From positions 1-64,000 of the forward strand of contig CALUUJ010000013.1 in the NCBI GenBank assembly GCA_944323935.1: DNA of 64,000 nucleotides, given 5' to 3'. Below are positions 63,117-64,000 of this stretch, one piece after another (position 1 is the first letter of the stretch; each line of letters begins with the position of its first letter). Source of the DNA: Candidatus Gastranaerophilales bacterium. GTDB taxonomy: Bacteria; Cyanobacteriota; Vampirovibrionia; Gastranaerophilales; Gastranaerophilaceae. The notes beneath the pieces were generated by a model. It had not been told where the DNA came from, did no database searches, and saw only the letters and a list, made by a program, of their open reading frames with translations. Made by a program: the position numbers and the translations under genes.

Positions 63117-63193
63117 CGGGATGTAGCGCAGCTTGGTAGCGCACTTCGCTTGGGACGAAGGGGTCGCACGTTCGAATCGTGTCATCCCGACCA
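63117..63193 (+). tRNA. tRNA-Pro (anticodon TGG), CCA encoded
   Basis: The acceptor CGGGATG pairs with CATCCCG; the anticodon stem CTTCG/CGAAG has loop CTTGGGA, anticodon TGG. The T arm is GCACG-TTCGAAT-CGTGT. The discriminator A is followed by CCA (63191-63193). Confidence 0.95.
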
Positions 63194-63196
63194 TTT

Positions 63197-63224
63197 AAAA
63201 AGGAGACTTAAATGTCTCCTTTTT
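63197..63224 (+). terminator. Terminator after tRNA-Pro(TGG)
   Basis: AAAAAGGAGAC and GTCTCCTTTTT pair around a 6-base loop. Confidence 0.9.
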
Positions 63225-63239
63225 GTTTTATTCTTACGT

Positions 63240-63270
63240 GCTCGCACGTTCCACGTTTTGTAATTTTCTA
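63240..63270 (+). repeat. T-arm-like segment downstream of tRNA-Pro(TGG)
   Basis: GCTCGCACGTTCC then a tract ending ATTTTCTA parallels the segment at 24444-24478. The local GCACGTTC matches this tRNA's T arm. Confidence 0.45.
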
Positions 63271-63339
63271 AGTTTTGCTAAGAAAATTATCTCACCTGAC
63301 CCATCAAACTACGGCTCAAAATTCGCCTTGTTTGTTGTG

Positions 63340-63361
63340 CGAATCGTGTCATCCCGACCAT
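63340..63361 (+). repeat. Duplicated tRNA-Pro 3' end (att-like)
   Basis: A perfect 22-base direct repeat of the tRNA 3' end including CCA (63173-63194), located 167 bases downstream. Such duplications arise at tRNA attachment sites. No integrase lies in the short interval between them. Confidence 0.75.
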
Positions 63362-63371
63362 ATAATTCAGT

Positions 63372-63833
63372 TTATATATTAAAATCAATGCTCATATCCG
63401 AATTGCTTCTAATTGGGAAAGAATGGAGGATATCAGTAAGAGTTTGTGTTACTTTCGAGGTTTTCTTTGTATAATGTCCATTAGCAATTCCTTTAGCTGC
63501 ATCGAATATCGCATCTAGATTTTCATCATATACCATATAACGTCTTCCAATATCATATTTTTTTATAGTTTTAATATGATCTTTCCCATCAATTTTAAAT
63601 AATCTATTTTTCGGATCAATGAAAGCAACCTTGACTCTATCTTCACTATCCTTGCTATCTTTAATAATAATAGTATCTATACCCATTCTATCGAGTTTAT
63701 CAATACAATCACTATATTCAATACTGTTAGCTATTGATTCAGCTAAATACGATGCAGTTCCTCCCATCCCTGTTTTTTCAACATATAATGCCTTAAAATT
63801 AGGAAGAAAATTTGGATTTCTATTAATATTCAT
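63372..63833 (-). CDS. Hypothetical protein with N-terminal NFK motif, 153 aa
   Basis: It begins MNINRNPNFLPNFKALYVE. The middle (DTIIIKDSKDSEDRVKVAFID, NRLFKIDGKDHIKTI) looks like a small alpha/beta domain. The frame opens at a GTG three codons earlier, but AGGTG serves as ribosome site for the ATG at 63833. The NFK motif near the start recalls the SFGK/NFK proteins at 25712-28374. Function is unknown. Confidence 0.65.
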   Translation of the reverse strand: MNINRNPNFLPNFKALYVEKTGMGGTASYLAESIANSIEYSDCIDKLDRMGIDTIIIKDSKDSEDRVKVAFIDPKNRLFKIDGKDHIKTIKKYDIGRRYMVYDENLDAIFDAAKGIANGHYTKKTSKVTQTLTDILHSFPIRSNSDMSIDFNI

Positions 63834-63952
63834 TTTATACACCTAATATTTTTCACAAATACAAAAACTAAGAGAAAAATTTTTTGAACAGAATATGAAG
63901 AAATGTTAACAAAGCATATAAAAAATAATGTTTATCATTCACAGACAAAGAA

Positions 63953-64000
63953 TGGAGCGTAGGGGACTCGAACCCCTGACCCCAACACTGCCAGTGTTGT
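63953..64000 (-). tRNA. tRNA-Ala (anticodon GGC), cut by window edge
   Basis: On the minus strand CAACA-CTGGCAG-TGTTG is the anticodon arm (anticodon GGC), followed by variable GGGTC, T arm AGGGG-TTCGAGT-CCCCT and acceptor ACGCTCC with discriminator A. The T at position 70 fits the alanine G3-U70 identity pair. CCA is not encoded. The 5' half lies outside the window. Confidence 0.85.

Noticed and set aside
1-64000. CRISPR array, prophage or large integrative element
   Set aside because: I saw no regularly spaced repeats, no cas genes, no phage structural genes and no integrase. The accessory content is limited to REP-like repeats, one RAYT gene and the tRNA-linked elements.

Overview
The window is an AT-rich (about 30% GC by eye), gene-dense bacterial chromosome segment with short intergenic gaps, many perfect hairpin terminators and strong Shine-Dalgarno sites. 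The best guess is a non-photosynthetic relative of Cyanobacteria (Melainabacteria/Vampirovibrionia, probably Gastranaerophilales). This rests on LL-diaminopimelate aminotransferase, a PDZ/DUF512 radical SAM protein of a type common in Cyanobacteria, the NifU-like/GGGtGRT pair, and several small proteins carrying a short N-terminal 'SFGK/NFK' motif that I associate with this group. The assignment is inference; no rRNA lies in the window.

Layout. 0-9.4 kb: an omega-like RNA polymerase subunit, a TPR protein and flippase-like membrane protein, GltD, DapL, L-serine dehydratase (sdaAB-sdaAA), an unlisted 44-residue small protein, and ComM. 9.4-13.9 kb: a broken kelch-like gene, the GGGtGRT/NifU-like operon, and a secreted protein whose start codon reads ACG. 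13.9-24 kb: a SNF2-family helicase, a radical SAM protein beside a homologue that has lost all three cluster cysteines, GatC, PyrG, Era, and an unusual fusion of a CDF metal transporter with a CBS/CorC module. 24-28.4 kb is accessory: a tRNA-Pro preceded by a structured tRNA-derived element, a REP-like repeat, a RAYT transposase with palindromes, a membrane-anchored HEFTH metalloprotease and two related 'SFGK' proteins. 28.4-41 kb: PriA, PC4-like protein, phosphoglucomutase, bioF-bioG-bioC, a YhaO/YhaN-like (SbcDC-like) pair and a lysozyme-like protein. 41-52 kb: Hsp20, class II photolyase, DUF4186, L19, RbgA, RNase HII, an XRE regulator with paired operators, two radical SAM proteins, PadR, and ADP-forming acyl-CoA synthetase. 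52-64 kb: an intact kelch-like membrane protein, a UvrD-like helicase with an inserted nuclease-like domain, REP-like repeats, PdxA with a four-carbon acid sugar kinase, Ssb, CCA enzyme, RsmE, fumarase, a second tRNA-Pro with the same upstream element and an att-like repeat downstream, and a tRNA-Ala cut by the window edge.

How it fits together: amino acid and organic acid metabolism (serine to pyruvate, fumarate to malate, acyl-CoA to acid plus ATP, possible D-threonate/D-erythronate use) suits a fermentative lifestyle. The most unusual signals are the structured element at both tRNA-Pro loci, whose two copies differ mainly in hairpin loops plus one compensated deletion pair; the radical SAM/pseudo-radical SAM pair; the CDF-CorC fusion; and the ACG start codon at an otherwise perfect signal-peptide gene.
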